A DNA stretch of 64,000 nucleotides, taken from the NCBI RefSeq assembly GCF_040126055.1, contig NZ_CP143541.1, forward strand, positions 2,604,001 through 2,668,000. The letters run 5' to 3'. The DNA comes from Pseudalkalibacillus sp. SCS-8. Its GTDB lineage: Bacteria; Bacillota; Bacilli; Bacillales; Fictibacillaceae. Every line of letters starts with the position of its first letter. Position 1 is the stretch's first letter. The notes under the pieces are model-generated. The model ran no database searches. It saw only the letters and a list, made by a program, of their open reading frames with translations, and had not been told where the DNA came from. Positions 1 through 8,718 of this stretch are shown here, piece after piece. The position numbers and the translations under genes were made by a program.

Positions 1-89
1 CTTCATTTTGATCTTCATCGGCCTTATGAAGGTCTTTTCTCCGCTAACTTCCTTCATTTTGATCTTCATACGCGCTATCAAGGTTCTCC
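1..89. repeat. Intergenic tandem repeat array A (period about 51 bp)
   Basis: The 18-base word starting CTTCATTTTGATC occurs at 1 and again at 52, giving a period of about 51 bp; the array continues off the window edge. It lies just beyond the gerE terminator. Its layout, with a TTTTG anchor followed by a TCAT...TATGA stretch, resembles the arrays at 37.6, 46.9 and 62.3 kb. No coding function is apparent. Confidence 0.6.
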
Positions 90-125
90 AAAAAAAAGAG
101 CGGCTTTCAACCTATTGAAAGCCGC
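90..125 (-). terminator. Rho-independent terminator of gerE
   Basis: On the minus strand an 11-bp stem (GCGGCTTTCAA paired with TTGAAAGCCGC) is followed by a run of T, seven bases after the gerE stop codon. Confidence 0.9.
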
Positions 126-131
126 AAACCT

Positions 132-356
132 CTAAATTTCCAACTCGCCAAGCCGCAGTAGCTCGACGACAGCCTGGGAGCGCCCCTTGACACCTAATTT
201 TTGCATCGTATTGGAAATGTGATTTCGAACTGTTTTTTCACTAATGAAAAGTTGTTCTGCAATCTCCCTGGTTGTCTTGTCTTGAACAAGAAGTTCGAAT
301 ACTTCTCTCTCCCTTTTTGTAAGTAGAGGCTTCGGTCGGTAGTGTTTATCTTTCAA
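132..356 (-). CDS. gerE: GerE, LuxR-type late sporulation transcription factor
   Basis: Small DNA-binding regulator that in B. subtilis acts in the mother cell with sigma-K on coat genes. The product is almost wholly a LuxR-type helix-turn-helix domain: LTKREREVFELL, then TTREIAEQLFISEKTVRNHI as recognition region, ending ELLRLGELEI. The longest frame would begin at an ATG at 377, but that codon sits inside the ribosome binding site AAGGAGG. A TTG at 356, ten bases after it, gives 74 residues, the length of B. subtilis GerE, so TTG is chosen. It has its own terminator and a sigma-K-like promoter upstream. Neighbours ysmA and sdhB match the B. subtilis order. Confidence 0.95.
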   Translation of the reverse strand: MKDKHYRPKPLLTKREREVFELLVQDKTTREIAEQLFISEKTVRNHISNTMQKLGVKGRSQAVVELLRLGELEI

Positions 357-421
357 TGATTTCACCCCTCCTTGCATGGGCTAACGAGCTGCGGTCATGC
401 AGAAAAGATATTTAGTCAACA

Positions 422-449
422 TATCATATGAAGGGATGAAATTGGTCGT
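422..449 (-). promoter_or_regulatory. Candidate sigma-K promoter of gerE
   Basis: On the minus strand the -10 element CATATGATA fits the sigma-K consensus CATANNNTA exactly, and an AC dinucleotide lies 17 bases upstream as the -35 core. It stands about 65 bases ahead of the TTG start of gerE, which is sigma-K dependent in B. subtilis. The match is short, so chance remains possible. Confidence 0.6.
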
Positions 450-471
450 GACTTGCCACGTTGAAAATAAT

Positions 472-945
472 TCAGATATTCACTGAATTTCGTAGCCTTT
501 CCATTTGATCAATCATTTCTTCTGTCCACTTTACAGGGGCGCCTTGGGCTTTATCTATGTGAACAATCCTTCCTCTTCCCACAAATACCGGCTCCCCATT
601 TTCATTTTCGGCCTTGTAGTGGAGATCGATGGAGGTCGTTCCAATATGTGCGATTTTTGCAAAGAGCTTCAACTCCTCATCAAAAAACACCTGCTTCAAA
701 TAATTACACTGCAAATCTGCCACCACCGGAATCGTTCCGCTGTCTGGTCTTCCCCATTGCTGCATGAATCCGAGTTCTTTGAACAGTTGGATCCGTACAT
801 CCTCAAAATAGATGAAAGGTACCGTGTTATTCAAATGATTGAAGGGATCCACTTCTGAAAATCGTACCCGTGTGGTCGTGTGGAAGTGGAATTCTTTCGA
901 CCAGCTGGTCCAATCTTGTATGTATTCGATGTTCTTCATCATCAT
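472..945 (-). CDS. ysmA: YsmA-like acyl-CoA thioesterase, hotdog fold
   Basis: 157-residue single hotdog domain of the YbgC/4-hydroxybenzoyl-CoA thioesterase type, expected to hydrolyse acyl-CoA thioesters in the cytoplasm; the substrate is unknown. The family signature is the TTTRVRFSEVDPFNHLNN stretch near residue 24, with the catalytic-type Asp in VDPFNH. Three in-frame ATG codons stand in a row (945, 942, 939) after a GGAGG; the second or third has better spacing, so the start is uncertain by two codons. It lies between sdhB and gerE, as in B. subtilis, but sdhB ends in its own terminator, so it need not be part of the sdh operon. Confidence 0.8.
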   Translation of the reverse strand: MMMKNIEYIQDWTSWSKEFHFHTTTRVRFSEVDPFNHLNNTVPFIYFEDVRIQLFKELGFMQQWGRPDSGTIPVVADLQCNYLKQVFFDEELKLFAKIAHIGTTSIDLHYKAENENGEPVFVGRGRIVHIDKAQGAPVKWTEEMIDQMERLRNSVNI

Positions 946-974
946 CAGCCTCCATGTATTTGAAAATAGGATAT

Positions 975-1013
975 AAAAAACAAGGACTGAGGCACGTTCG
1001 TGTCAGTCCTTGT
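975..1013 (-). terminator. Terminator of the sdhCAB operon
   Basis: Minus-strand stem ACAAGGACTGA paired with TCAGTCCTTGT, followed by a T run, starting a few bases after the sdhB stop codon. Confidence 0.9.
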
Positions 1014-1024
1014 CATTGAGGTAT

Positions 1025-1789
1025 TTATTGTGCATCCGATCCGAAGAAGCTTCGGAATGACTGCAATGTTGTATCACGGTTCAATGCCGCAATCGATGTC
1101 GTCAACGGAATTCCTTTCGGACATGATTGAACACAGTTTTGTGAGTTACCACATGATGCGAGTCCTCCGTCTCCCATCAATGCTTCTAAACGTTCTGCCT
1201 TATTCATCTCACCTGTTGGGTGCGCATTGAATAGACGAACTTGGGATAATGGAGCTGGCCCGATGAAGTCAGACTTGTCATTGACGTTCGGACATGCTTC
1301 CAAACAAACACCACAAGTCATACATTTCGATAATTCATATGCCCATTGACGCTTTGTTTCAGGCATACGTGGTCCTGGACCAAGATCATACGTTCCATCA
1401 ATCGGAATCCATGCCTTTACTTTCTTCAAGGCATCAAACATACGACTACGGTCGACTTGCAGGTCACGGACTACAGGGAATGTAGACATGGGCTCGAGGC
1501 GGATGGGTTGTTCCAACTGATCGACAAGAGCAGTACAGGATTGACGTGGTTTCCCGTTAATCACCATGGAGCAAGCTCCGCATACTTCCTCTAGACATCC
1601 CATTTCCCATGTGATTGGCGTTGTTTTTTCACCTTTACTATTCACAGGGTTTCGGCGAATTTCCATTAAAGCCGAAATGACGTTCATATTCGGTCGATAA
1701 GGGATTTCAAATTTTTCATCATAAGCTGCCGAGTCAGGGTTATCCTGACGTTTGATAATAAATTGAATCATTTTCGTCTCTTCAGCCAT
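1025..1789 (-). CDS. sdhB: Succinate dehydrogenase iron-sulfur subunit
   Basis: Electron-transfer subunit of succinate:menaquinone oxidoreductase (complex II), carrying electrons from the flavin of SdhA to the membrane anchor. The 2Fe-2S ferredoxin domain has Cys65, Cys70, Cys73 and Cys85. The C-terminal half holds two clusters of cysteines, CMTCGVCLEACP and CGNSQNCVQSCPKG, for the 4Fe-4S and 3Fe-4S centres. Length 254 matches B. subtilis SdhB (253) with near-identical motifs. Last gene of sdhC-sdhA-sdhB, 5 bases after sdhA, and followed by a strong terminator. Confidence 0.97.
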   Translation of the reverse strand: MAEETKMIQFIIKRQDNPDSAAYDEKFEIPYRPNMNVISALMEIRRNPVNSKGEKTTPITWEMGCLEEVCGACSMVINGKPRQSCTALVDQLEQPIRLEPMSTFPVVRDLQVDRSRMFDALKKVKAWIPIDGTYDLGPGPRMPETKRQWAYELSKCMTCGVCLEACPNVNDKSDFIGPAPLSQVRLFNAHPTGEMNKAERLEALMGDGGLASCGNSQNCVQSCPKGIPLTTSIAALNRDTTLQSFRSFFGSDAQ

Positions 1790-1794
1790 GATTA

Positions 1795-3555
1795 TTATTT
1801 CGCTCCCTTCTTCTTAGAGTAGTCACGCTTACGAGGTTCGATGAGCGACGTATCGACATCTTCATACTCAAAGTCTGGACCATTCTTCTCTGCATTGAAG
1901 ATCGCTTTCGTCGTCTTCAACCATTCTTCATCGTTACGATCAGGGAAGTCCGGCTTATAGTGAGCACCGCGGCTTTCGTTACGGTTCAAAGCACCTAATG
2001 TGATGACTCGTGCTAATTGAAGCATGTGCCACAACTGACGAGTGAAAGATACACCCTGGTTACTCCACTTGGACGTATCGTTGATGTTGATGTCTTTATA
2101 ACGTTCCATCAATTCAACAATCTTCTCATCCGTCTCTTTCAACTTATCATTATGACGGACAACGGTTACGTTCGCCGTCATCCATTCACCAAGCTCTTTA
2201 TGAAGCTGGTAGGCGTTTTCGGAGCCGTCCATTTTCATGATCTGTTCTAAGTGGTCTTGTTCTTTCTTCACTTGACGTTCATAGACAGTTGAAGAAATAT
2301 CTTCAGTCGTCTTTTCTAATCCGTTGATGTATTCAGCTGCCTTAGGACCTGCAACCATTCCACCGAAAATAGAAGAAAGCAAGGAGTTCGCACCTAGACG
2401 GTTTGCACCGTGTTGTGAATAATCACACTCTCCAGCAGCGAAGAGTCCAGGAATATTTGTCATTTGATCATAATCGACCCACATGCCACCCATAGAATAG
2501 TGGACTGCAGGGAAGATCTTCATTGGTACTTTACGAGGGTCATCTCCCATGAATTTCTCATAGATCTCGATGATACCGCCAAGCTTGATATCCAATTCCT
2601 TCGGATCTTTGTGGGAAAGATCAAGGTATACCATGTTCTCCCCATTGATTCCAAGCTTTTGTCTGACACACACATCAAAGATTTCACGTGTAGCGATATC
2701 ACGTGGTACAAGGTTTCCGTAAGCAGGATATTTTTCCTCAAGGAAATACCATGGCTTACCGTCCTTATACGTCCAGACTCGTCCACCTTCACCACGTGCA
2801 GACTCACTCATGAGACGAAGCTTGTCGTCCCCTGGAATTGCAGTCGGGTGAATTTGAATGAACTCACCATTTGCATAATGGACACCTTGTTGATATAAAG
2901 CTGCAGCTGCTGCTCCTGTATTAATAACAGAGTTTGTAGACTTACCGAAAATAACTCCCGGTCCGCCAGTCGCCATGATGACGGCATCGGATTTGAAGCT
3001 TTGGATTTCAGAGGTCTTCAAGTTCTGGGCTACAATTCCACGGCAGACATGATCATCGTCAAGAACCGCAGATTGGAAGTCCCATCCTTCATATTTCGTA
3101 ACAAGTCCTTGAACTTCATAACGGCGGACTTGTTCATCTAGTGCATAAAGCAATTGCTGACCAGTAGTCGCCCCAGCAAAGGCTGTTCTATGGTGCTGAG
3201 TACCTCCGAAACGACGGAAGTCCAACAATCCTTCTGGTGTCCGGTTGAACATGACACCCATACGATCCAACAAGTGGATGATGCCTGGTGCAGCATCACA
3301 CATTGCTTTTACTGGAGGTTGATTGGCAAGGAAGTCTCCTCCGTAAACTGTATCATCGAAATGTTCCCAAGGAGAATCCCCTTCACCTTTCGTATTAACA
3401 GCTCCGTTTATTCCACCTTGTGCACAAACGGAGTGAGAACGTTTAACTGGAACGAGTGAGAACAGATCAACGTGCATTCCTGCTTCGGCGGACTTGATTG
3501 CAGCCATCAAACCTGCCAATCCACCACCAACAATTATGATATTACCTTTGCTCAT
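1795..3555 (-). CDS. sdhA: Succinate dehydrogenase flavoprotein subunit
   Basis: Catalytic subunit that oxidises succinate to fumarate in the TCA cycle, at the cytoplasmic face of the membrane. It begins with the dinucleotide-binding motif GGGLAGLMAA (residues 10-19); the covalent-FAD histidine lies in RSHSVCAQGG (His41). Substrate-site motifs such as HPTAIPGDDKL and the RLGANSLL region near residue 385 are intact. Length 586 equals B. subtilis SdhA. An AAGGAG ribosome binding site supports the ATG at 3555. Middle gene of the sdh operon. Confidence 0.97.
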   Translation of the reverse strand: MSKGNIIIVGGGLAGLMAAIKSAEAGMHVDLFSLVPVKRSHSVCAQGGINGAVNTKGEGDSPWEHFDDTVYGGDFLANQPPVKAMCDAAPGIIHLLDRMGVMFNRTPEGLLDFRRFGGTQHHRTAFAGATTGQQLLYALDEQVRRYEVQGLVTKYEGWDFQSAVLDDDHVCRGIVAQNLKTSEIQSFKSDAVIMATGGPGVIFGKSTNSVINTGAAAAALYQQGVHYANGEFIQIHPTAIPGDDKLRLMSESARGEGGRVWTYKDGKPWYFLEEKYPAYGNLVPRDIATREIFDVCVRQKLGINGENMVYLDLSHKDPKELDIKLGGIIEIYEKFMGDDPRKVPMKIFPAVHYSMGGMWVDYDQMTNIPGLFAAGECDYSQHGANRLGANSLLSSIFGGMVAGPKAAEYINGLEKTTEDISSTVYERQVKKEQDHLEQIMKMDGSENAYQLHKELGEWMTANVTVVRHNDKLKETDEKIVELMERYKDININDTSKWSNQGVSFTRQLWHMLQLARVITLGALNRNESRGAHYKPDFPDRNDEEWLKTTKAIFNAEKNGPDFEYEDVDTSLIEPRKRDYSKKKGAK

Positions 3556-3568
3556 CGTGACTCACTCC

Positions 3569-4222
3569 TTATAAAATTGGTAGGTTTGTCGCTAGAGAAG
3601 CAAACCATTCTGGATAAACGAATGCGAAGATTGAACGCATTCCGATAATAGACACTGCAAAGAAGATACCCACAGTTACGTAGGTAAGAATCTTTTGTGA
3701 ACGAGGAGATACAGCAAGTCCCCAGCTGACAAAGAATGACCATAATCCATTTGAGAAATGGAATACAGTGGACAAGACTCCAACCACATAGAATCCTATC
3801 ATGATCGGGTTATCCAGGATTTCTTCCATCATATTAAAGTTCACTTCTGCTCCGAAAGCAGCTTGGACACGTGTTTCCCATACGTGCCATGAAATGAAAA
3901 TAAGCGTGATGATCCCTGTTACACGCTGAAGCATGAACATCCAGTTACGGAAGTAACCGTAGCGGTTCACATTATTTCGCGCCTGAAAAGTTATGTACAG
4001 ACCGAAAACAGCATGAAAGATGATCGGTAGGAAAATAATGAAGATTTCAAGAAAATAACGAAATGGAAGTGTCTCCATAAAGTGTGCTGCAGCATTGAAC
4101 TCTTCACGACCTCTAGTCGCAAAGTGGTTTACGGTCAAGTGTTGAACTAAGTATAGACCAATTGGTATGACACCAAGTAATGAATGTAGTCTTCTTAAAG
4201 CAAAATCCTTATTTTGTGCCAT
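3569..4222 (-). CDS. sdhC: Succinate dehydrogenase cytochrome b558 subunit
   Basis: Membrane anchor of complex II: a five-helix dihaem cytochrome b558 that reduces menaquinone. Hydrophobic segments fit five transmembrane helices. Histidines at the expected places (His28 in LVQHLTVNH, then in IFHAVFG, SWHVWE and VFHFSNG) are the likely axial haem ligands. It is 217 residues, slightly longer than B. subtilis SdhC (202). First gene of the operon, with AAAGGGGG ahead of the ATG and a sigma-A-type promoter about 125 bases upstream. Confidence 0.96.
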   Translation of the reverse strand: MAQNKDFALRRLHSLLGVIPIGLYLVQHLTVNHFATRGREEFNAAAHFMETLPFRYFLEIFIIFLPIIFHAVFGLYITFQARNNVNRYGYFRNWMFMLQRVTGIITLIFISWHVWETRVQAAFGAEVNFNMMEEILDNPIMIGFYVVGVLSTVFHFSNGLWSFFVSWGLAVSPRSQKILTYVTVGIFFAVSIIGMRSIFAFVYPEWFASLATNLPIL

Positions 4223-4346
4223 GTCTACGCCCCCTTTTAGATAAGTGTTGCCGCTGCAAAAAATTTCATTTCAAAAATTCCGATCATGCGCTCAGGTATA
4301 AATCGCCTATCAGAGACAAGCTCCGACAAGAATTGATAACATGTAT

Positions 4347-4375
4347 ATTGTACTCCCATCAATTGGGACCGTCAA
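4347..4375 (-). promoter_or_regulatory. Sigma-A-type promoter of sdhCAB
   Basis: Minus strand: TTGACG (4370-4375), 17-base spacer, TACAAT (4347-4352). Predicted leader before sdhC is about 115 bases. The rest of the 356-base gap between sdhC and yslB shows only this and the yslB promoter. Confidence 0.75.
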
Positions 4376-4535
4376 GAAAACGAATACATTTGGATTTCTG
4401 AAAGTTCTTGAACCTGAAAGCCCTTCCTTTTAAAACGGGAAAGTTGGAAGCGCACACTGGATTGGAGAAATCAGATAAGCTGAAAAAAGTCCTCTCGATC
4501 TCGTCGAATTGGTTTGGAGATTTCTCAGAATAAGC

Positions 4536-4541
4536 TATAAT
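4536..4541 (+). promoter_or_regulatory. Candidate -10 element for yslB
   Basis: TATAAT 38 bases before the yslB ATG; the -35 is weak (TTGGAG with a 16-base spacer). Divergent from the sdhC promoter. Confidence 0.45.
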
Positions 4542-4578
4542 AAAATAATAATGATGTAGGAAGGAAAGGAGAGATGAC

Positions 4579-5058
4579 ATGAAAAAAGACAAAAGCATCC
4601 TTCCGCAACCGAGTGAAAAAGAAGCATATCTATTTGGCTATGAATTACTGCGGGACGTCCTATTACCGGATTTGTTAGGTAAAGAGGACAGCAGTCTATT
4701 ATATTGGGCAGGAAGGTCACTTGCACGTAAATATCCAATGGATTCAAATGAGGAATTGGTTCAATTTTTTGCGGCTGCCAACTTCGGTGAACTCAAGTTA
4801 AAGGAGGAAACCGCAAAGTCGATCACCTTTGAACTGACATCTGAAAGGATCTCACAACTGTTATCACAACGAAAGCATGATTCCTTCCAATTAGAGGCCG
4901 GATTCCTGGCTGAACAGATCCAAAGGAAAAAAGAAAAGATTGCAGAATCCTTTGAGGAAATCAAACGGGGAAAAGTCGACAAAATTATCTTTAATGTCCA
5001 ATGGGATCGAAAAGATGAAGTAAAAACCGACCAGGAAGAGTCATCCGCTTCATCATAA
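4579..5058 (+). CDS. yslB: YslB family protein (DUF2507)
   Basis: 159-residue soluble protein of the DUF2507 family, whose fold is thought to resemble the TRAPP Bet3/V4R group. The biochemical role is not established. The conserved start SEKEAYLFGYELLRDVLLPDLLG and the SLLYWAGRSLARKYP stretch are characteristic. The tail after about residue 140 is charged and low-complexity. It lies between sdhC and uvrC as in B. subtilis, but lysC, which separates yslB from uvrC there, is absent. ATG preceded by GGAAAGGAGAG. Single gene with a terminator shared with the convergent uvrC. Confidence 0.85.
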   Translation: MKKDKSILPQPSEKEAYLFGYELLRDVLLPDLLGKEDSSLLYWAGRSLARKYPMDSNEELVQFFAAANFGELKLKEETAKSITFELTSERISQLLSQRKHDSFQLEAGFLAEQIQRKKEKIAESFEEIKRGKVDKIIFNVQWDRKDEVKTDQEESSASS

Positions 5059-5077
5059 ATTACATACGAGTAAGATA

Positions 5078-5110
5078 CAAAAAAACCGTTCATGTTGAAC
5101 GGTTTTTTTC
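5078..5110. terminator. Bidirectional terminator between yslB and uvrC
   Basis: Stem AACCGTTCA paired with TGAACGGTT, flanked by A and T runs on either side, lying between convergent yslB and uvrC. Confidence 0.9.
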
Positions 5111-5136
5111 GCATTGCTGGGACCTTCATTTATAGC

Positions 5137-6930
5137 TTATTCCTCTTTCTGCTTTTCTTGATCCGTAAAATAAGAAACGATGTTCTCAGCGATGGATTGA
5201 GGGATGTTCGCATCTCTCAGCTCAGAGACGGAGGCTTCTTTTATCCGTTTGAACGATCCAAAATGACGAAGCAATGCTTTCCTTCGTTTTTCTCCTATCC
5301 CCGGAATGCTGTCCAAGCTGGATTGGATCATTCCTTTTTCACGTACTTGACGATGGAAGGTGATCGCGAAACGGTGAACTTCATCTTGAATTCGTTGCAG
5401 AAGGTAAAATTCCTGGCTCTTCCTTGAAAGTGGGACGATTTTTGGCGGGTCACCCATCATCAATTGGGCCGTATTATGCTTCTCGTCCTTCACTAATCCA
5501 CAAACGGGTACCGAAAGACCAAGTTCATTCTCCAATACATCAACTGCGGCACTGATTTGCCCTTTTCCTCCATCAATGATGATAAGATCCGGCAAGGGAA
5601 GGTCCTCTTTCAGGACTCGTGTATACCGTCTTCTTGTCACTTCCCGCATTGAAGCATAATCATCCGGACCCTCGACCGTTTTGATTTTGTATTTTCGATA
5701 TTGCTTTTTGTCAGGCTTACCATCTGTAAAGACGACCATCGCTGAAACAGGGTTCGTTCCCTGGATATTGGAGTTATCGAATGCTTCAATACGGTGCGGC
5801 GTTGCAATACCGAGCTGATCACCAAGATTTTCAACCGCATTGATTGTCCGTTCTTCATCACGTTGTATCAGTTCGAATTTTTCACTCAATGCAATCTTTG
5901 CATTCTTAGTGGCCAAGTTGACAAGGTCTTTTTTCTTACCTCTTTGAGGTTGAGAAACGGGCACTTTCAGAAGCTTTTCTAACAATTCCCGTTCTACATG
6001 CTTCGGGACAAAAATCTCCTTCGGCATGATATGGTTCTTTTGTAGATAAAACTGACCAATGAAGGAAAGGAACTCTTCTTCTGCATCCCCGTATACCGGA
6101 AAGAGCGAAACGTCCCTTTCAATCAGCTTCCCTTGGCGGACAAAAAAGACCTGGACACACATCCATCCTTTATCAACATGGTAACCGAAAACATCCCGAT
6201 CCTTTTGATCGGTATGGACCATCTTCTGTTGTTCCATGACAGATTCAATGTGACGAATTTGATCACGAAGCTCTTGGGCCCTTTCGAATTCAAGCTCCTC
6301 AGCGGCCTTTTCCATTTTCGCCTTGAGATCTTTCTTGACTTCCTGATGTCCCCCATTCAGGAATCGGACGATCCCCTCCACCATTTTGCGGTTCTGTTCC
6401 TCGGTGACATCATACACACAAGGCGCGAGACATTGACCCATGTGATAATACAAACAAACTCTGTCAGGGAGTGTCTTACACTTTCGCAATGGATAGATCC
6501 GGTCAAGCAGCTTTTTCGTTTCATTCGCAGCATAGGCATTTGGATAAGGACCGAAGTATTTTCCACTGCCCTTTTTTACATTACGCGTTGTGATCAAACG
6601 AGGGTGCTTTTCATTTGTGATCTTAATATACGGGTAACTCTTATCGTCCTTCAGCATGACGTTATATCTAGGATCATGCTTCTTGATCAGGTTCATTTCA
6701 AGGACGAGTGCTTCCAGGTCGGAAGATGTGACAATGTATTCAAAATCCTGAATTTCCAACACCAGCCGCTGGGTTTTCCCATCATGGGATCCAGTGAAAT
6801 AAGAACGGACCCGATTTCTTAGATTCTTTGCTTTTCCTACATAAATGATCGTTCCGTTACGCCCTTTCATCAAATAACACCCAGGCTGGTTCGGCAGGAC
6901 AGATAGTTTTTGTTTCAATCTTTCTTGCAT
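5137..6930 (-). CDS. uvrC: Excinuclease ABC subunit C
   Basis: Dual-incision nuclease of nucleotide excision repair, recruited by UvrB. Order of parts: GIY-YIG nuclease at the N-terminus (GCYLMKG...[14 protein letters not shown]), cysteine-containing region (CKTLPDRVC...CLAPC), UVR domain near residues 200-235, RNase H-like nuclease ([19 protein letters not shown]) and C-terminal helix-hairpin-helix pair ([19 protein letters not shown]). The upstream in-frame ATG at 6951 is not used: AAGGAGGG stands nine bases before the ATG at 6930, giving 597 residues, close to B. subtilis UvrC (598). It follows the membrane glycosyltransferase gene by 17 bases and may be cotranscribed. Confidence 0.96.
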   Translation of the reverse strand: MQERLKQKLSVLPNQPGCYLMKGRNGTIIYVGKAKNLRNRVRSYFTGSHDGKTQRLVLEIQDFEYIVTSSDLEALVLEMNLIKKHDPRYNVMLKDDKSYPYIKITNEKHPRLITTRNVKKGSGKYFGPYPNAYAANETKKLLDRIYPLRKCKTLPDRVCLYYHMGQCLAPCVYDVTEEQNRKMVEGIVRFLNGGHQEVKKDLKAKMEKAAEELEFERAQELRDQIRHIESVMEQQKMVHTDQKDRDVFGYHVDKGWMCVQVFFVRQGKLIERDVSLFPVYGDAEEEFLSFIGQFYLQKNHIMPKEIFVPKHVERELLEKLLKVPVSQPQRGKKKDLVNLATKNAKIALSEKFELIQRDEERTINAVENLGDQLGIATPHRIEAFDNSNIQGTNPVSAMVVFTDGKPDKKQYRKYKIKTVEGPDDYASMREVTRRRYTRVLKEDLPLPDLIIIDGGKGQISAAVDVLENELGLSVPVCGLVKDEKHNTAQLMMGDPPKIVPLSRKSQEFYLLQRIQDEVHRFAITFHRQVREKGMIQSSLDSIPGIGEKRRKALLRHFGSFKRIKEASVSELRDANIPQSIAENIVSYFTDQEKQKEE

Positions 6931-6947
6931 CAAGTTCTCCCTCCTTT

Positions 6948-8408
6948 TCAAGGAGTGTTGGCCCTACCCCATTCGTAAAGCTTTATCTGATTATAAATCG
7001 GATCGACAAATCCGTTTGATTGGAAAGATGCCACTCGTGTAACATGAGCTGAAACATCGATTCCTTGTTTTTCAAACCCTTTCAGGACTCGATCCGTTAT
7101 AAGGATTCGATGTTGGTCCAACTGACTAATCTCTTCTTTAAATTTCGAGTAGCTGTATAACTTTTTATAGTAAAAAGGAGCATCCAAGTAGTCCATGACC
7201 CTTTCCTCTTCCCACGTATAGATCGCAACTGGACCGGCCTGATTTTCCACATAGTCAATCAACTGGTAGGATGCTGGTCGCTCTGCTTGGATTCGTTTCA
7301 CCTCTAGAATTCCCTGAATCGATTGTAACATCATAAAGGGAACAAGTGTTAGTATAAACAATCTATTCCAGGTACGTCGCTTTCCTTGTAAACCTGAATC
7401 AAGCAGGATGAACAACAATAATGGAATAAGAGGTAAGATATGACGTGGTTTCTCAATATTTTGACCGATCCATGCCCATAAAAGATAAGTAAGAAGGAGT
7501 AGTGTTGCCACCCATCGAGCTTGCGTCATTCGGCCCAAATTCAAGCCTGCCAAGACAATTAGCGCAATGAATAGGATCGCTGACAAGAACGACTTACCTA
7601 AAACACCTACCCAAAGCAAATTGTTGAAAACCAATTGGAAAAGACGTTCAACCAATGACCTTTCACTCGTAAGGGCTGTCCCACCCCAATCCTGAAAATG
7701 ACCATTTATAAATGAAATGGACAGTTCAACAAAGGCTCCAAATCCTCCGGTACTGAGTATCAATCCGAGAACCCATAAAAACTGGAAGAAAGTGAAGAGA
7801 AGGAGGTCCATCCATACAATCGATTTTCTTTTCAACTGGCGCCAACGCTTCCACCACAAAGGTATCAACACAATTCCCAACGGAAAATACGACACCCTGA
7901 TACCCATCAGCAGGCTGAATAAAAATGAACTGAAAACCACATATCCATGCTTATCAGGCTTTCGGACAGCACAATCCACGCCCCAAAGAAACCAGATGAA
8001 GATACCGACAGCAGATGCCTCGCTCATGGGTTGAGTAGACATCACCCATATATAGGTCAAGGATTGGGGGACCAGACTTCCAATCAGTGCGAATGATTCA
8101 GGTAATCTCTTATTCAGAATCAGATAAGAGGGTATAAGTGCAGAAGTGATCAGAATCGCCCCGACTGCTGACAAAGCTTGTGCCGGATCGGACATCCATA
8201 GATGGGTGAACATGGCAAATAAAATGAAATAGGGATATCCCGGGAAATGGGGCTGCATCATGAACAAGTCAAAACGATCCAGCGCAAGACTGAAGTCAAC
8301 CATGTCCCAGGTGGAAGCGTACGGGCTCGCATATCGTATACGGATTATAATCAGGATCAGTCCAAATATCCCAAGGAGGATATAAGACCTGGCTTTTGTC
8401 CATTTCAT
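6948..8408 (-). CDS. Polytopic membrane protein, GT-C-like glycosyltransferase
   Basis: 486 residues with a first hydrophobic segment at about 9-25 and about ten more transmembrane segments, then a soluble C-terminal portion of about 90 residues. The first external loop contains [17 protein letters not shown] and the histidine-proline run [10 protein letters not shown], the layout of GT-C (polyprenyl-phosphate-sugar) transferases of the PMT/ArnT/GT39 type. Donor and acceptor cannot be named. The reading frame extends 48 codons further upstream, but that stretch lies in a dispersed repeat; the ATG at 8408 has an AGGTG site seven bases before it. Absent from the corresponding B. subtilis locus; possibly an envelope glycosylation partner of the cluster at 10.5-14.6 kb. 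Confidence 0.65.
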   Translation of the reverse strand: MKWTKARSYILLGIFGLILIIIRIRYASPYASTWDMVDFSLALDRFDLFMMQPHFPGYPYFILFAMFTHLWMSDPAQALSAVGAILITSALIPSYLILNKRLPESFALIGSLVPQSLTYIWVMSTQPMSEASAVGIFIWFLWGVDCAVRKPDKHGYVVFSSFLFSLLMGIRVSYFPLGIVLIPLWWKRWRQLKRKSIVWMDLLLFTFFQFLWVLGLILSTGGFGAFVELSISFINGHFQDWGGTALTSERSLVERLFQLVFNNLLWVGVLGKSFLSAILFIALIVLAGLNLGRMTQARWVATLLLLTYLLWAWIGQNIEKPRHILPLIPLLLFILLDSGLQGKRRTWNRLFILTLVPFMMLQSIQGILEVKRIQAERPASYQLIDYVENQAGPVAIYTWEEERVMDYLDAPFYYKKLYSYSKFKEEISQLDQHRILITDRVLKGFEKQGIDVSAHVTRVASFQSNGFVDPIYNQIKLYEWGRANTP

Positions 8409-8472
8409 ATTCAAGTCACCTAAAAACGTATTTTTATAAATGTCTTTGTTAAAGAATGATGTTGAATTGACC

Positions 8473-8647
8473 AGCTTCAGACGGACGCTTTCCGCGGGCA
8501 ACGCTTCAGCCACACAACTTCCACAGGATGTGGTGACTTCGACGTTCACCATAGGACGTGGTGGTTTTTAGTCGAAGATCCTTAATGCCTCGTTCTGCGG
8601 GGTCTTCAGCTGTTGCTTTTCCCGCTGGAATCGCCGCCTTACGCTAC
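8473..8647. repeat. Dispersed intergenic repeat element, full-length copy
   Basis: About 175 bp bounded by imperfect inverted ends: AGCTTCAGACGGACGCTTTC on the left, and on the right a segment whose complement begins GTAGCGTAAGGCGGCGATTC. A second, internally deleted copy of 56 bp lies at 16155-16210. No ORF or transposase. Similar GGACGCTTTCCGCGGG elements recur in Bacillaceae genomes. It occupies most of the gap between the GT-C gene and the FTR1 operon. Confidence 0.75.
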
Positions 8648-8667
8648 TATTTGCAATAGCCTTATAA

Positions 8668-8706
8668 ATAAGAAAACAAGACGATTACACATTGTAAACG
8701 TCTTGT
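8668..8706 (-). terminator. Terminator of the FTR1 operon
   Basis: Minus-strand stem ACAAGACG paired with CGTCTTGT, followed by TTTTC; just after the stop codon of the iron permease gene. Confidence 0.85.
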
Positions 8707-8718
8707 ACTTTCCAACTA

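Noticed and set aside
6133..6822. 229-codon plus-strand frame inside uvrC
   Set aside because: Antisense shadow of a well-conserved gene, with no ribosome binding site or recognisable domain.
8409..8552. 48-residue N-terminal extension of the GT-C protein with a CGSC motif
   Set aside because: This stretch lies in a dispersed noncoding repeat, and a good ribosome binding site precedes the ATG at 8408.
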